A stretch of DNA of 6,979 nucleotides from Caldifarciminota bacterium. GTDB taxonomy: Bacteria; WOR-3; Hydrothermia; WGAB01. Below are positions 6,721 through 6,979 of the stretch, piece by piece. The position numbers and the translations under genes were made by a program. Each line of letters starts with the position of its first letter. The stretch's first letter is position 1. Below the pieces are notes generated by a model. It did not search any database, was not told the origin of the DNA, and saw only the letters and a program-made list of their open reading frames with translations. The DNA lies in the NCBI GenBank assembly GCA_015489295.1, contig WGAB01000106.1, positions 1-6,979 of the forward strand, read 5' to 3'.

Positions 6721-6725
6721 AGACC

Positions 6726-6860
6726 ATGGCTGAGAAGAAGGAGAAAACCCTCCGGAAACAGCCGGTTTCCAAGCAGCCCTTGAAGATTCGGCGGGAGGTG
6801 CCGGACTTTCCGGTCCGGTGGACCGGCCTGCTGATCGGGGGTGTGCTGTTTGAACGGTAA
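6726..6860 (+). CDS. Small basic protein of unknown function, 44 residues
   Basis: I do not recognise this protein. It starts at 6726 directly behind a near-ideal ribosome binding site, ends with TAA and is followed by a strong terminator, so it is very probably translated. By count it has 11 Lys/Arg and 5 Asp/Glu. The N-terminal half (1-24) is charged and probably disordered, with a short tandem KQPVS-KQPLK at 11-20. The C-terminal part (25-44) contains PDFPVRWTGLLIGGVLFER, with one Trp and a short hydrophobic patch (LLIGGVLF) too short for a normal membrane helix. The codons follow the window's habits (TTT before GAA), so it looks native. The composition would suit an RNA- or ribosome-associated peptide, but that is speculation. 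The frame is open upstream into the tRNA, without any supported earlier start. Confidence 0.75.
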   Translation: MAEKKEKTLRKQPVSKQPLKIRREVPDFPVRWTGLLIGGVLFER

Positions 6861-6881
6861 CCGCTGAGGATGGAGGTTATT

Positions 6882-6929
6882 GGCGGCGGGGGCGGCCAGC
6901 TACAGCCGGCCGCCCCCGCCGCCGTTTTT
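6882..6929 (+). terminator. Strong intrinsic terminator
   Basis: A perfect 16-bp G+C-only stem (6882-6897 with 6908-6923) encloses a 10-base loop and is followed by G and five T (6925-6929). It begins 21 bases after the stop of the 44-residue gene and works on the + strand; on the other strand no T run follows the stem. Confidence 0.9.
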
Positions 6930-6979
6930 GGGCTGGAAAATTAGGCACGCCATGAACCACCATGTCCAGGCCGCACCCC

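Noticed and set aside
6507..6725. Upstream extension of the 44-residue gene into the tRNA
   Set aside because: It would begin inside the anticodon arm, and the strong ribosome binding site at 6712-6720 fixes the start at 6726.
6461..6772. Minus-strand ORF of about 103 codons across the tRNA
   Set aside because: Its translation contains GDSNPRPPGCKPGALPLSY, the familiar false protein produced by reading a tRNA gene backwards.
6872..6943. Short + strand ORF starting MEVIGGGGG
   Set aside because: It is formed by the terminator stem and lacks a convincing ribosome binding site at a suitable distance.
6941..6979. Possible gene fragment at the right edge: ATG at 6952 on +, or a gene end (TAA) on - at 6943-6941
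   Set aside because: Too few codons to judge, no clear ribosome binding site for the + start, and no recognisable peptide on either strand.
1..6979. Complete absence of CTAG
   Set aside because: I found none, but CTAG is rare in many bacteria, so it adds little to the ACGT/TCGA observation.

Overview
The window comes from a G+C-rich bacterium (roughly two thirds G+C by eye). I cannot name the phylum from the sequence alone. All protein genes read on the + strand. The codon style is uniform from end to end, including in the small unknown gene, so nothing looks recently imported.

Layout. Positions 1-2878 hold a tightly packed metal-uptake operon: the 3' part of a Fur-family regulator, then a periplasmic lipoprotein (znuA-like), an ATPase (znuC-like) and a membrane permease (znuB-like). 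Every junction overlaps (4, 8 and 8 bases), so translation is probably coupled. The regulator most likely senses the metal that the transporter imports and controls its own operon; the promoter and operator lie left of the window. After a 45-base gap with a perfect TATAAT comes dnaE (2924-6340), the replicative DNA polymerase III alpha subunit. Its N-terminal PHP domain keeps all the metal ligands I would expect of an active proofreading nuclease. The dnaE start codon sits just where transcription should begin, which suggests a leaderless mRNA.

Right of dnaE is a 135-base spacer with a candidate promoter, then tRNA-Ala(TGC) with an encoded CCA end. Next come a candidate promoter, a terminator-like hairpin and a 44-residue basic protein of unknown function. 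That gene has a very strong ribosome binding site and a perfect 16-bp terminator stem. The last 50 bases hold no gene I can support.

The most unusual signal is genome-wide in style and not a gene. ACGT never occurs in the window, and TCGA occurs once, in the invariant T-loop of the tRNA. Codon choice switches synonymously at codon junctions to avoid both words: NAT before GTN and TTT/ATT before GAN, without exception. This fits long-term avoidance of two CpG palindromes, for example through restriction or methylation. Otherwise the window is mainly housekeeping, and I see no defence island, mobile element or CRISPR array.
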